Shown one piece after another: positions 5,173 through 5,665 of a stretch of DNA of 5,665 nucleotides. The stretch is taken from assembly GCA_937968035.1 (NCBI GenBank), contig CALBTS010000547.1:1-5665 (forward strand). Reading direction: 5' to 3'. The notes below the pieces were generated by a model that did not search any database, was not told the DNA's origin, and saw nothing but the letters and a program-made list of their open reading frames with translations. Each line of letters opens with the position of its first letter. The stretch's first letter is position 1. Source of the stretch: an uncultured Methanomethylovorans sp. Lineage in GTDB: Archaea > Halobacteriota > Methanosarcinia > Methanosarcinales > Methanosarcinaceae. Made by a program: the position numbers and the translations under genes.

Positions 5173-5274
5173 TGAGGAAAATTTCAAAAATCCATCGAAA
5201 TTGAACGCATGCTCATAAGCATTGCCCATAGCCGCAAATTCCTGGCTTTCAAGCATGAAGCTAATAAGGCTCAT
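5155..5274 (-). CDS. Possible 39-residue protein downstream of the ACT gene
   Basis: An ATG at 5274 opens a 39-codon frame that begins MSLISFMLESQEFAAMGNAY and ends at TGA 5157-5155. CGGTGA ends 3 nt before the ATG, giving a usable SD, and the frame starts 23 bp after the ACT gene stop, as expected for a co-transcribed small gene. The composition (acidic and aromatic residues, no low-complexity) is protein-like. Against it: it is short, I recognise no family, it overlaps the 3' end of the zinc-ribbon gene on the other strand by 18 bp, and the opposite strand is also open here. Treat as a candidate. Confidence 0.35.
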   Translation of the reverse strand: MSLISFMLESQEFAAMGNAYEHAFNFDGFLKFSSLAQQY

Positions 5275-5297
5275 CTCTCACCGAAAAGATCTGAGAA

Positions 5298-5665
5298 TTA
5301 ACGATCTACTGAATATCCATGTGACATAAGTACAATTATCGCATTGTGAAGTTTTTCCTCCTTTACAAGAAGATAATCCGTGTCGTATGTGGAAATGGCA
5401 AAGATGCTGATCCCGGCATCCGCAAGGGTTGAGCTAAGATGGGCAAGTATGCCGGTAAGAGAGAGATCCAGTGGCCCTTCAACCTTCATGCATTTCCATT
5501 CCCTTTCACAAACCATTTGTGATCTGGCGTCTTCGGGCATTATGTTCCGGGAACAGACGATCGACAGTTCTTCTTCTGTCCTGGTAACGGAAAAGAATGT
5601 GCCTGTAGTGATCCATGCAGGAAGAGTCGCACATGGTTCCATCCTGCAGATACAGAAATCATCAT
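5298..5665 (-). CDS. ACT-domain protein, 5' end outside the window
   Basis: ACT domains are small ligand-binding modules, usually for amino acids. The visible part shows the two-part layout of the ACT_7/CASTOR-like family. The N-terminal section reads LPAWITTGTFFSVTRTEEEL then SIVCSR. The C-terminal ACT domain contains GPLDLSLTGILAHLSSTLAD, then ISIFAISTYDTDYLLV, and ends with a helix and GYSVDR. An internal ATG at 5642 is available, but the frame stays open upstream to the window edge, reading DDFCICR immediately before MEP. Family members usually carry a similar segment there (a short FxxCR-like stretch), so the real start lies beyond 5665 and the gene is partial. Family members are about 125-140 residues. 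Ligand and role are unknown; a regulatory or sensing role is inferred from the domain only. Confidence 0.88.
   Translation of the reverse strand, partial: DDFCICRMEPCATLPAWITTGTFFSVTRTEEELSIVCSRNIMPEDARSQMVCEREWKCMKVEGPLDLSLTGILAHLSSTLADAGISIFAISTYDTDYLLVKEEKLHNAIIVLMSHGYSVDR

Overview
This window looks like chromosomal DNA from a methanogenic archaeon, most likely of the Methanosarcinales. The clearest archaeal marker is a translation initiation factor aIF1A. A stand-alone TRAM-domain protein of a type common in Methanosarcinaceae supports this, as do TATA/BRE-like promoters, strong Shine-Dalgarno (SD) sites often paired with TTG starts, and moderate GC content. The family-level placement is inference from gene content; no rRNA is present.

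Layout from left to right. A LarA-family nickel racemase lies on the minus strand (16-1266); its conserved N-terminus begins upstream of every AUG, GUG or UUG, which implies a non-canonical start. A gene-poor region of about 400 bases follows, then the aIF1A gene on the plus strand (TTG start at 1670). aIF1A converges on a 68-residue TRAM RNA-binding protein (minus, 2115-2321, TTG start), with an 11-bp stem-loop between them. Upstream of the TRAM gene are a good archaeal promoter and a predicted leader of about 120 nt. The wreck of a SAM-dependent methyltransferase gene (about 2500-2667) comes next.

An acetolactate decarboxylase with a lipoprotein signal peptide follows on the plus strand (2690-3496). 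It converges, with a 20-bp gap, on a two-gene minus-strand operon: a cytosine-deaminase-like enzyme resembling yeast Fcy1 (4251-4682), then a MazG-like pyrophosphohydrolase fused to a cupin (3517-4233). Key metal-binding positions are replaced in both halves of the fusion. The pair suggests nucleobase/nucleotide salvage or sanitation.

The right end holds an AT-rich intergenic stretch of about 350 bases, a 44-residue zinc-ribbon protein (5038-5172) ending in a tandem TAG-TGA stop, a possible 39-codon minus-strand ORF, and the 3' part of an ACT-domain protein that runs off the window at 5665.

Two functional themes appear: RNA and translation (aIF1A, TRAM) and small-molecule metabolism (LarA, acetolactate decarboxylase, cytosine deaminase, MazG-cupin, ACT). 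I see no mobile element, CRISPR array, tRNA or rRNA. The most distinctive items are the MazG-cupin fusion with altered active-site residues, the surface-targeted acetolactate decarboxylase, the apparent non-AUG start of larA, and the small zinc ribbon with its double stop.
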